Shown piece after piece: positions 49,109-57,635 of a DNA stretch of 64,000 nt; positions within the stretch are counted from its first letter, which is position 1, and each line of letters begins with the position of its first letter. The notes beneath the pieces were generated by a model. The model saw nothing but the letters and a program-made list of their open reading frames with translations, made no database searches and had not been told where the DNA came from. A program made the translations under genes and the position numbers. The stretch is from Petasospora fabianii (Eukaryota > Ascomycota > Saccharomycetes > Phaffomycetales > Wickerhamomycetaceae): assembly GCA_022641835.1 (NCBI GenBank), contig CP048717.1, positions 496,001 to 560,000 on the forward strand. Direction: 5' to 3'.

Positions 49109-51259
49109 TTAGTTGCCATTCAGCATCTTCTTCGTAATAGTGTGTCTCCAATGTCCAATTTCCTTTTTTGAAGGCCATTCCCATACGTCTGTCTCTATCT
49201 CATCATGTGTATCTGGACACAAGTATTTCACACCATGTGAACGAATTCTCTCCCCAACGCCATCAGGCACTGCACCAAGCAACATTCCCAAGGTCTTCTT
49301 ATCCGGACCAAACCTCAATTGCTCCCATGCCTCAAACACCTCTGTCAATTCATACTGATAGTCACATCGACCACAAAGGAGTATGTATGTTCTCCATAAC
49401 TCTTCAGATGCGAGCAATGGCTTACTCCTATCATCGAGCCTCATCTTTACAGCCTTGCGAAACTCATGAACTGCAAGCTGTGGGGCCTTTCTGTTCTCCC
49501 ATTTTAAGCCGCTATGGTTTAGAGCTGGAAGCAATAGCGACATCAGACATTTCTCATTTGGAACACCATCACAGTATCTGTTGACGAACTTGGTAAAGCG
49601 AGTGTACGCTTGTGATGGATCAATGTAAGACTCACCGAGGAGGACTTCTCCAACAACGGAACGGGTAGGTTGGGACAAGCTGGAAAAGACGTGACGAGCA
49701 GCATCAGCACCGGTTTTCAACGACTTCAAAGAGGTGGTCTTCTGATAGAGCTTGGATATAAGGGCACATATGGAGCTGTTACCAAAGCCAGAGTCCATCT
49801 GAAGAAGTAATTCAAGTGGGAGAGTGCGGACAACAGGGCCCTGTGATGCTTGAAGCGTGCTGATACCGCGTTGCTGTTGAACAAAGTCGACAGACCGTCT
49901 TTCTGTCAATGCTCCAAAGTCATGCGATAATTGAAAAAAATCCGACCAAAGTTGGCCATCTGTTGCAGTACCAAATCTTGTAGAGTTAAAGTTGTCATAT
50001 AATTCATACTTGGACCCACTCAAGGCGAGCTTCGTTCTTTGCATCCGCAGATGATCTTCCTTGGTTTCCATCACTTTTTGGCCTTGCTCCAAGAAAAGAC
50101 GAGCCCTTGACATTGATGCACCACTCAAACTTTGGGCCATACCAAAATAACCAGTTGCATTAACCGATGAAACCCCATCTTCAACAGAGTCAATTAGCAC
50201 ACGCTGACAGCGAATCAGTGTGAAAGCGTATTGTTTGGACTTTACCTTGTGTGTGCGCTCTCCAATCAGAAATACCAACTTGTTGAGATTCTCCAAACTC
50301 AGTACTTTCTCCTTCTCAACTATCAGGTTGACGAGGGCTTCAAGACTTTCATGTTTGTGCAATTTGGTGGAGCAGATGAGATTTTCCAGGATTTTGATAG
50401 AGCAATTATCACAATCCAGTCTCTGGTAAAGCTCAATTAGAAGCTCAACCTCATAGTCTGATCTCGGTGTACGTTCCAGAATGTCCTTTGAAATGAACAA
50501 CGGGATACTCGATTGGCCCCTGAGAGCACAACAGGCGTCTGTGACATTAGAAGCCATGACGCATGAGATCCAACCAAGTAGATCGGAGAATCGGGAAGGA
50601 CCAAGTTCTGTTAGAACACCAGATAATGCTGCAGTGATGTTGGACAAAGAGGCAGATGAGTTCGAGAGAGGAATGGAGAGCGTTGAATCACCATACATGT
50701 ACAATGCCAGACACTGTATGACTTTCTTCTCCAGATCTGGGTCTTGTGATCTGCATTTCTTCACCATTTCTTGAATCTTCTTTGGTGTTCTCAGATTTAA
50801 GTTGTTCCCAATTTCATTAGATATCTTGTTGCGGAAGTAATTTGTGGTCCCAGTGTGTTTATCCATTGGAAGACATGCATAGTGTAAGGTGTGCAATAAG
50901 AGACAGAATGAGCTCTGAAGCTTTGCCTTCTTGGTATTTTTAAATCTTCGTATTGTTCTTAGGTTATGTCCATCTTTGACGTTTCTTCTAAAGTCTGCCA
51001 ATGTCACCATGTTGGCGACAATGGGGTTCAAGGTACCCGACATGATCTTGTTTGTTTCCGTCTTGAGCACCTTATAGTCACAAATTGCGATTTGTTCTTG
51101 GAGCGCATATTCCTGCTGAGACCGTGTCATGTGATGTAGTTTGTAACCACGGGTGAATAGCAAAAGTTTATAAGAGTAGTTGGCGGCGTCTCGTACTGCT
51201 TGTGGAGTACGTCGTGTGGCAGAGGAGTGCTGAGCAAGAGGTCGTACTGCCCGCAGCAT
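49109..51259 (-). CDS. Unrecognised, probably mitochondrial, helical protein
   Basis: A 716-residue protein whose family I do not recognise. The first 40 residues are basic with almost no acidic residues (MLRAVRPLAQHSSATRRTPQ), a good mitochondrial presequence. The rest is predicted mostly helical, Leu- and Ser-rich, without membrane segments. Such proteins in yeast are often pentatricopeptide-like RNA-processing or translation factors for mitochondrial genes, and these diverge fast; that reading is inference. The frame is intact from an ATG at 51259 and occupies the whole interval, and codon use is less biased than in PAB1 or RLI1, as expected for low expression. It shares a divergent promoter with RAD4. 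Confidence 0.8.
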   Translation of the reverse strand: MLRAVRPLAQHSSATRRTPQAVRDAANYSYKLLLFTRGYKLHHMTRSQQEYALQEQIAICDYKVLKTETNKIMSGTLNPIVANMVTLADFRRNVKDGHNLRTIRRFKNTKKAKLQSSFCLLLHTLHYACLPMDKHTGTTNYFRNKISNEIGNNLNLRTPKKIQEMVKKCRSQDPDLEKKVIQCLALYMYGDSTLSIPLSNSSASLSNITAALSGVLTELGPSRFSDLLGWISCVMASNVTDACCALRGQSSIPLFISKDILERTPRSDYEVELLIELYQRLDCDNCSIKILENLICSTKLHKHESLEALVNLIVEKEKVLSLENLNKLVFLIGERTHKVKSKQYAFTLIRCQRVLIDSVEDGVSSVNATGYFGMAQSLSGASMSRARLFLEQGQKVMETKEDHLRMQRTKLALSGSKYELYDNFNSTRFGTATDGQLWSDFFQLSHDFGALTERRSVDFVQQQRGISTLQASQGPVVRTLPLELLLQMDSGFGNSSICALISKLYQKTTSLKSLKTGADAARHVFSSLSQPTRSVVGEVLLGESYIDPSQAYTRFTKFVNRYCDGVPNEKCLMSLLLPALNHSGLKWENRKAPQLAVHEFRKAVKMRLDDRSKPLLASEELWRTYILLCGRCDYQYELTEVFEAWEQLRFGPDKKTLGMLLGAVPDGVGERIRSHGVKYLCPDTHDEIETDVWEWPSKKEIGHWRHTITKKMLNGN

Positions 51260-51635
51260 GATGATCTTTTGTGTATAGTCTTCTCAACAATCGAGAAGCT
51301 GAGTGCTTCTGCAAGTCTTTTATGACTGCCAATGTGGTTGTCGATACCCCGTAATGGTGAGAATCTTGAACCTTCAAGAGTCAACATCATCACAAACCGT
51401 GCCTCTGTGGGGTGATTCTTTGTTGGTGCGGGGTCAACGTCGTAACCATCATCGAACGTGTTCGCGAACACTTCGCGAACACGTCCTAGATGATTGCACC
51501 TATATCCGCATACGTTATGGCAACTATGTCTCCCAGTGGCAAACATCCAAACTCTGCACGACGCTTTAAAACCTCATCGGTGTCTCCTTTCTTTAGACTG
51601 ACTCATACGAGTGGCAGGATAAGGATTTCTGAGCG
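51260..51635. other. Divergent promoter region of the mitochondrial-type gene and RAD4
   Basis: About 380 bp containing the 29-bp palindrome at 51456-51484. Short open frames here are fortuitous. Confidence 0.6.
51456..51484. promoter_or_regulatory. 29-bp palindrome in RAD4 promoter
   Basis: Perfect 13-bp arms ACGTGTTCGCGAA and TTCGCGAACACGT around a CAC centre. It contains two TTCGCGAA palindromes in close array. The position, about 150 bp before the RAD4 ATG and about 200 bp before the divergent ATG, fits a transcription-factor site; the factor is unknown. Confidence 0.6.
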
Positions 51636-54600
51636 ATGAGTGGCGTTCCCAAGGAGTATCGTGGTCTCATGAGGGATGCGATGAAGGGTGATAAGTCCGA
51701 AGAGCAGAGGCCCTTGAAGAGGAGAAAGAAGGGAAAAAAGGTAGAGCTTCCTAAAATAGCGAAGAAGGAAACGGTTACACAGACACAAGATGCTTCTCTA
51801 CATTTTGAGATTCTGGACGATGACCAGGAATATCCGTCAAGCTCAAAGTTGAACAATAAATTCCCACTGAAAGCTGAGGTTGTGGATCTCACAAGTGAGG
51901 ACGATGCCTCTCCGGAAGCAACCCCGCAACCAAAGAATATGACAATTGATCTCGAACAGCCAACTCCTGAGCCACCTTCACGAGTATCGGAAGTGAAAAT
52001 GGTGGATGATGGTGACAGTGGCGAGGACGAGTTCGATGATGATGATTTTGAAGATGTTGACCTCGAGAACGTTAAGCCAAAGGCATCGTCAATGCTAACT
52101 GGTGATGTTGTACTCACAGTTGAAAAGAAGGAGGAATTGATCAAGAGTAAAAAGAAAAGGATGAATGTTATCTCCAAGGAAGAGCGTGACTTCCGTAAGG
52201 ATTTCCATCGCAGTTATCTCGCTTGTATGATGGTGCATGGATTTGTCCGTAACCAATGGTGTAATCGACCAGAGCTATTCAATCCTCTCAAGAAGCTTCT
52301 CACAGTAAGCATCTATGAGGAACTTCATCCTTCCAAACCGGTCAAACCAATCATCAAAACGCGACGTTTCCTTGATGGATTGAGACATCTCATGGAGAAG
52401 TGGAACAAGTATTACAAGGTGACATCCAACAAGGGTATCTTCAAGCACGATTGGTATGATTGGAATGATCTCGACCGTTCAGGAACAAACTTCAACAGGT
52501 TTCAAAGATGCATCGAAAGAGGAAGAGGTACCCGTGACATTGGTGCTCAGGGATTTGTTGCCCTTCTACGTGTTGCTGATGTTCCTGCAAGATTGGTCTT
52601 CTCTCTACAACCTCCTGACTTTACAAATCGTCAGATCAAAGGTGAACAACAGGAGAAGCCAAAGAATAACGATGCAGAATCTTCAGCAACTTCGGTAAGG
52701 GATAAAGTCATTGCTCTCCGGAAGGGAAAGGTTTCCGGGCCTAAGAAGACCGTTGCGACCCAAGCTGAGATTGAGATGGTGTATCCTGTCTTCTGGGCTG
52801 AAGCATGGGATAGCACTTCCAAAACCTGGTACACGCTTGACCCAATAATGCTGAACGTCATTGAGAATGTTAAGGGAAAAAGCAAGCTTGAGCCACCACT
52901 GTCACATCCATACAATCAACTTCTGTACGTGATAGGGTATGACAGAATGGGTGGTGTCCGTGACATCACCAGGAGATATGCTGAAAAATTTTACTCCAAG
53001 ACCCGCAAGAAGCGAATCACCAAGGAAGAATCTGAAGAGATATGGTACAGTGGGCTCATAGACACACTCAATTCCCGCCCACCGAACCGTGCAGACCAAT
53101 ACGAAGACGAATACTTCGCCAGAAGGGCCGAACAGGAGGGTATGCCTGACAACATCCAAGACTTCAAGGGCCATCCCTTCTTTGTACTGGAATCTCAGCT
53201 CAAATCGAACGAGATAATTCATCCGAAAGAATCATGTGGTATGCTTCGTGTCAAAGGTCGTAATGAGGCTGTTCAGGTGTACAAGCGGTCCGATGTCAAG
53301 TATCTTCGCTCACCAAGGGCATGGTACCAACGAGGCCGGATCCTCAAGGCTGGTGCTCAGCCAATGAAGACTCGTCAGAAGACCAGTACCCAGATGTCGA
53401 GAAACGTGGCCTTTGCTGACGATGACGAAGATAGGGAGGAGAGACTGTATGCCGAGTTTCAGACAGAGTTGTATGTTCCACCACCTGCTACTGATGGATT
53501 AATTGAGAAGAACGCTTACGGTAACATCGATGTGTTTGTTCCTTCGATGATTCCAGAAGGTGCCGTACTCATTAATACTCCGTATGCTGAGGATGCAGCT
53601 AAGGCTCTTGGTATTGATTATGCTCCTGCTGTTGTTGGCTTCAAGTTTGATAGAAGACAGGCTACACCTAGAATGGGTGGTGTCGTCGTTGGTGCGGACT
53701 TTAAAGAAGCCATGGAAGTTGTTGAAGAGCAGCTAAAGACCGAAGCTGAGGAGAAGGAGAGAACTGCACTGGAAATCAGAGCCTTGAAGGGCTGGAACTT
53801 ATTGCTGACCAAACTGAGAATCAAACAGAGACTTGACAAGTCACATGGTAAGCTGGATGAGGGTGAGGATGCCAACTCTGAAGAAGAATTCGAGAAGCTA
53901 CAGGAAGAGTACAATGAGTATGTGGCAAATAATGATGATGACGATGATGACTTCTCCGTCGAAGAACGCAGTGATGCGGAGGACGACGATGACGAAGGTG
54001 GTAAACCACCTTCATATGGTGGAGCCGGTTTCATGGCGGATGATGCTGTTTGGGTTCGACCTGCCAGTGATGATGAGGTGGAAAACACGGGTGCTGGCGG
54101 ATTTGTTCCTGAGACTGAAGACATCGGCGCAGGTGGCTTTATTGGTGACGAGGATACCAATGGTGGTTTCACTGGTGCTGGCTTTGTCTTAGATGAAGAG
54201 CCTGTCGAAGCGGAGGCCGTGTCTTTGAATGATCATTCCTCCGAAACGGCTGATCATGCAGGTGGTGGCTTCTTGATTGAAAATGATGACGATGTTTATG
54301 ACCCCAACGATGATGGCGCTATCGAAGCTAGTGCGAATGGTGACTTGGATGACTATGAAGCATTCATGGAGGGCCTTGGTGATGAGTACGCTGATGATTC
54401 TGGAAACGAGGAAGATGGAGCGGATGGGATACAAGAAGATACTCCTGCTACCAATAGTGTCGTTGTTATTGAGGATGAGACACCTCCATACGCGAACTCT
54501 CCAATCACTGGGAATACGAAAGTATCTGAGACACTTGTTTCTGACTCAGATTCAGTGGGTGGTGGGTCTGCTCCTCCTGAAGAAGTGATTGTATCAGTCC

Positions 54601-54890
54601 CATCCCAATCGGAATCTCCAAGTGGCGAACCTCCTGGCGATACTGAGCTTGTCGCTTCAGGTCCTTTAGGTATTGGATATACATCCTTTACTCATGAACC
54701 ATCACCAGAGGTTGTCCCTGAGGAACCTGTCAAGCAACTAGATGCTGATGAGGACCTTGAGAGACAATTCAACGAACAACTTGAGGATGAACACGTTCGC
54801 TCTTCCAGTGCTGAGGCTTCGGAATCATACAAGGAAGATCAGTTCGATGCAGTGGAGGATGATGAGTACTTCGAATACGAATCAGACTAG
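51636..54890 (+). CDS. RAD4: DNA damage recognition protein Rad4 (XPC homologue) with long acidic tail
   Basis: A 1084-residue nucleotide-excision-repair protein that, with Rad23, finds helix-distorting lesions. N-terminal acidic region with FDDDDFEDVDLENV (about 132-147), which resembles the known Tfb1/TFIIH-binding segment. The transglutaminase-like fold follows from about 190 to 470 (GAQGFVALLRVADVPARLV, VFWAEAWD, WYTLDP), then BHD1 with GHPFFVLESQL (from about 511) and BHD3 with YGNIDVFVPSMIPEGAVLI (about 627-690). S. cerevisiae Rad4 has 754 residues; the extra length is mainly a C-terminal acidic tail with repeated Gly-Gly-Phe motifs (about 795-880). Rad34 is the alternative paralogue but less likely. 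Intact ATG-started frame. Confidence 0.93.
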   Translation: MSGVPKEYRGLMRDAMKGDKSEEQRPLKRRKKGKKVELPKIAKKETVTQTQDASLHFEILDDDQEYPSSSKLNNKFPLKAEVVDLTSEDDASPEATPQPKNMTIDLEQPTPEPPSRVSEVKMVDDGDSGEDEFDDDDFEDVDLENVKPKASSMLTGDVVLTVEKKEELIKSKKKRMNVISKEERDFRKDFHRSYLACMMVHGFVRNQWCNRPELFNPLKKLLTVSIYEELHPSKPVKPIIKTRRFLDGLRHLMEKWNKYYKVTSNKGIFKHDWYDWNDLDRSGTNFNRFQRCIERGRGTRDIGAQGFVALLRVADVPARLVFSLQPPDFTNRQIKGEQQEKPKNNDAESSATSVRDKVIALRKGKVSGPKKTVATQAEIEMVYPVFWAEAWDSTSKTWYTLDPIMLNVIENVKGKSKLEPPLSHPYNQLLYVIGYDRMGGVRDITRRYAEKFYSKTRKKRITKEESEEIWYSGLIDTLNSRPPNRADQYEDEYFARRAEQEGMPDNIQDFKGHPFFVLESQLKSNEIIHPKESCGMLRVKGRNEAVQVYKRSDVKYLRSPRAWYQRGRILKAGAQPMKTRQKTSTQMSRNVAFADDDEDREERLYAEFQTELYVPPPATDGLIEKNAYGNIDVFVPSMIPEGAVLINTPYAEDAAKALGIDYAPAVVGFKFDRRQATPRMGGVVVGADFKEAMEVVEEQLKTEAEEKERTALEIRALKGWNLLLTKLRIKQRLDKSHGKLDEGEDANSEEEFEKLQEEYNEYVANNDDDDDDFSVEERSDAEDDDDEGGKPPSYGGAGFMADDAVWVRPASDDEVENTGAGGFVPETEDIGAGGFIGDEDTNGGFTGAGFVLDEEPVEAEAVSLNDHSSETADHAGGGFLIENDDDVYDPNDDGAIEASANGDLDDYEAFMEGLGDEYADDSGNEEDGADGIQEDTPATNSVVVIEDETPPYANSPITGNTKVSETLVSDSDSVGGGSAPPEEVIVSVPSQSESPSGEPPGDTELVASGPLGIGYTSFTHEPSPEVVPEEPVKQLDADEDLERQFNEQLEDEHVRSSSAEASESYKEDQFDAVEDDEYFEYESD

Positions 54891-55005
54891 ATGTTATGTT
54901 AAACGATGCAAATGATATGATTAATGAACCTTTTCTTATATAAATACGCCATGTAGTGACGTCGTAACCAAATATATAGTTAAAGGGACCCAGACTGGAA
55001 AATGA

Positions 55006-56061
55006 TCATCTCTTTCCAGCGAGTCTTCTCCTCTTCTCCTCTCTGTGTTGTCTCTCTCTTTCCTCCTCTTCCAGATCTTCTTGCTTGGCTCTCTTTGCAG
55101 CCAGTCTCTCTTCTCTTTCGACATCATAGCCAGTAGCCTCCATATCTGACAGGTCGTCATCGTAACGAGAGTAATCACGTCTCGATTTGCCTTTATTAAA
55201 CATCTTCCAGATCTCATCCCTGTCGTATGGAACTTCTCCGTCATCGTCATAGCCCCCTTCATCTTGCTCTTCATCGTCATCAACAATGAAGTCATCAGAC
55301 ATCTCATCATCGTCTTCATCATTATCCCATTCGGAGCGACGACCATGCTGAAGTCTTGCCCGTCTCTTTCTTTCGCTTTCCTCCTTAGCCCTTAGCTTCT
55401 CCTGGAGTTTAGCACTTGGTTTGGCTAAAGGCTTTGGAGTCGATGGTGGTCTTGGGGCATATGAGCTTGTCTTGACCGCCGTTTTGATGGCCATACCAGC
55501 AGGTCGTTCTCTTGGTTCTGGCTTTGGTGTTGGTCTCCTGAGGAATGCACTCTTTGATTGGTGGACTGTTGGTTTCTTCTGAGTATCTGGGAGCGGTGAT
55601 GGCTCCTTTGCCTCGGTGTTGAGAACCTTAGACTTCTCCTTGGCCTGTTGCATCAACTCTGCATATGTGAGTTTCTTCTGCGGTACCTTTGGCTGTTGCG
55701 ATTCAAATTTTTCAAGTTCTCGTTTAACCCTTAGTTGTTCCTCTTTTCTTCGTATCGTAGCTGATGGGCCAGAAGTCTTGGATGGTGTTGATCGTGGACG
55801 AGAAGCTGGTTTGTTCTTTGCCGCCGCTAGCGCTGCCTTCTCCTTCTCCTGACGGCGTAATTCCTTGAGACGGGCAACAGCGGGGTCCACAGAAGTGGGC
55901 CGTTGGTATCCCTTTGGAATGGCATTTATGGGAGTGGATACTGGCTTCTTCTCTGTGGGTTGAGAAGGATGATATGTCTGAGATGAGGCTGAGAGGGAGG
56001 ATGTGTCTGATCCTGGAGAAGACTTGCGCTTGACCTGGTTTAGCAAGGAGGCAAAGCTCAT
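55006..56061 (-). CDS. SPT2: Histone H3-H4 chaperone Spt2
   Basis: A 351-residue chromatin protein that binds H3-H4 and keeps histones on transcribed genes. It starts MSFASLLNQVKRKSS, has the conserved DPAVARLKELRRQEKEKA segment (about 59-76), LTYAELMQQAKEKSK, and the diagnostic C-terminal histone-binding domain: an acidic run (DNDEDDDEMSDDFIVDDDEE) followed by YDRDEIWKMFNKGKSRRDYSRYDDDLSDMEATG and a very charged helix ending RRRLAGKR. Low-complexity Pro/Lys/Ser sequence in between is usual. RAD4 and SPT2 converge with a gap of about 115 bp. Confidence 0.95.
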   Translation of the reverse strand: MSFASLLNQVKRKSSPGSDTSSLSASSQTYHPSQPTEKKPVSTPINAIPKGYQRPTSVDPAVARLKELRRQEKEKAALAAAKNKPASRPRSTPSKTSGPSATIRRKEEQLRVKRELEKFESQQPKVPQKKLTYAELMQQAKEKSKVLNTEAKEPSPLPDTQKKPTVHQSKSAFLRRPTPKPEPRERPAGMAIKTAVKTSSYAPRPPSTPKPLAKPSAKLQEKLRAKEESERKRRARLQHGRRSEWDNDEDDDEMSDDFIVDDDEEQDEGGYDDDGEVPYDRDEIWKMFNKGKSRRDYSRYDDDLSDMEATGYDVEREERLAAKRAKQEDLEEEERERQHREEKRRRLAGKR

Positions 56062-56718
56062 GACCGGTGGTGTGTATGTGTAGCAGTGGTACTGCTTACT
56101 GGAGAGTCCTTTGGTGAACAGCAGTGTCCAGGGCTTGCAGCTCAGATGGAGGAATAAAGAGATAAAGATAGAGCAGTGCTGGCTGTTAGAAACTATGGCT
56201 CATGTCTGTTTTTCTGAAAGTGCCGCAACTCCGCTACAATCCGCGAACCGGCCCCACACTCAAAGATACGTGGATATGGCAGATCTCTAAGGGAAGGCAG
56301 GCATCTTATCGAGATCTTTCTCGGTGATGGGAGGGCTGTGGTTTGAGATCTTATTTCGTTGTTTGTTTATTTTATATATGTCATTCATATCTCTGTTTGT
56401 GAAAGACCCTTGATATACACTATGACTAACAACAAAAACCCCATCCTCGTTCTCGTATCGCTGTCCTGCCCCATCACTATGAGCTAGCCAGCCGCTTCCC
56501 ATACGTGCGCGCATTAAAAAGAGGGTAAACTATTGTGATTCCCAATTGATAAGACATAAGCCTTGTCTTTTGGGTGTTACAGCACCTTTCTGAATAGCCA
56601 AGATTAGTGTACATTAATAGAATCGAGTAGTATGCCTTCAAGGCGAGAAAAGTAATGCAACGCCGTTCCGTCGTGAAATTTTGTGGAAAGATAGTAGGGA
56701 TATAACCTCCTGCTGCAT
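56062..56718. other. Intergenic between SSS1 3' end and SPT2
   Basis: SPT2 promoter side plus SSS1 3' flank. A 75-codon ATG frame on the minus strand (56287-56514) has no homology and is left out. Nothing else recognised. Confidence 0.5.
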
Positions 56719-57159
56719 TTAGACAATGAGGTAACGGATTGGAATGTGGATCTGCTTATGTTAGTATGTGTTAATCGATGGATGATATAAAAGAGATGCA
56801 GAGATGCCTCTCAGGAAAAAAAAACGTACGAGCTTGATGGCGTAACCGACGACACCCATCATGATGAAACCGACACCGACGGCTCTGATGATCTTAAGGT
56901 ATTCTGTAACTAGTTAGTTTCTTGAAAATGTATGAATGACACCGCAATCTCTGGTTTCAACAACAACAATTACTGATCAAGCATGGGATACTGCCTGGTC
57001 AGCCATTGAGAAGCGACAGCGCAGTCGATGCGTACGGGTATCTCTTTGGCAACACTTACCCTTCTGGTCTGGCTTAGTGCACTTCTTGACGAAGGCGGCT
57101 CCGTCCTTGAAGAACTCGACTGGAACCTCGGTGATCTTCTCCAAACCTTCGCTGGCCAT
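56719..57159 (-). CDS. SSS1: Sec61 complex gamma subunit Sss1, three exons
   Basis: A 68-residue tail-anchored subunit of the Sec61 and Ssh1 translocons in the ER membrane. Exon 1 (57060-57159) gives MASEGLEKITEVPVEFFKDG and on to PDQK; exon 2 (56830-56903) gives EYLKIIRAVGVGFIMMGVVG and on to AIKL; exon 3 (56719-56751) gives IHIPIRYLIV and the stop. Joined, they match S. cerevisiae Sss1 (EAPVEFVREG, KPDLKEYTKIVKAVGIGFI, IHIPIRYVIV) throughout. Reading frames are restored at both junctions (codon split G|AA at the first, in phase at the second). S. cerevisiae SSS1 has no intron. The last exon is only ten codons plus stop and would be missed by ordinary gene finders. Confidence 0.96.
56752..56829 (-). 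other. SSS1: Intron 2 of SSS1 (78 bp)
   Basis: Starts GTACGT, has the perfect branch site TACTAAC and ends with ATAAGCAG. The A- and T-rich run lies just after the 5' splice site. Confidence 0.94.
56904..57059 (-). other. SSS1: Intron 1 of SSS1 (156 bp)
   Basis: Starts GTAAGTG, has AACTAAC shortly before the 3' end and ends TTACAG. Splicing joins PDQK to EYLK. Confidence 0.93.
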
Positions 57160-57635
57160 TTTTGTAATGTAGTTGTGGGATGTGCGTGTCGAAGCCAGCA
57201 GCGGTAGATGGCCCGGTCAACTTCAACGCCGTGGTCGACTTTTACGTTCGACGTGTCGATAAACGATGGTGACCGGGTGTTGCAAAATGGGCTCTGCAGT
57301 TACCCGGCGCTGTATTTTGGTGATACCCCTGTTCGCGGTTCAAGACAATGCGCGTATAGTATAGAGGTGCTATCTCTCCACGAGATGCACTTCTCCTCTT
57401 CTATAGACGGTCTTCTTCAGTGAAATCAAACTTGATCTGAGCTTTTTGTGTGACTAATATCTCTGTTAGATCTTCTATCACACACTGCCCTGCGAAGACC
57501 GTTCAGAATCAGAGCCTTTCTCCACACGAGTAATACCTCACATGCCTGCATCACCACCTTAAGCGAGATCTTTCCAAAGGAGACCCGAAACAACCACTCA
57601 AAAATTAAATCGACACATCAATTCTCCTCAGAAAG
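57160..57635. other. Divergent intergenic region between SSS1 and the RGG/RRM gene
   Basis: About 480 bp with both promoters. The open frame at 57208-57423 is unconvincing. Nothing else seen. Confidence 0.5.

Noticed and set aside
56287-56514. 75-codon ATG frame on the minus strand
   Set aside because: No homology or domain features; probably chance.
57355-57400. A-box-like TAGTATAGAGGT, also near 62662
   Set aside because: Resembles tRNA-Asp D arm, but no T arm or acceptor stem follows in either place.
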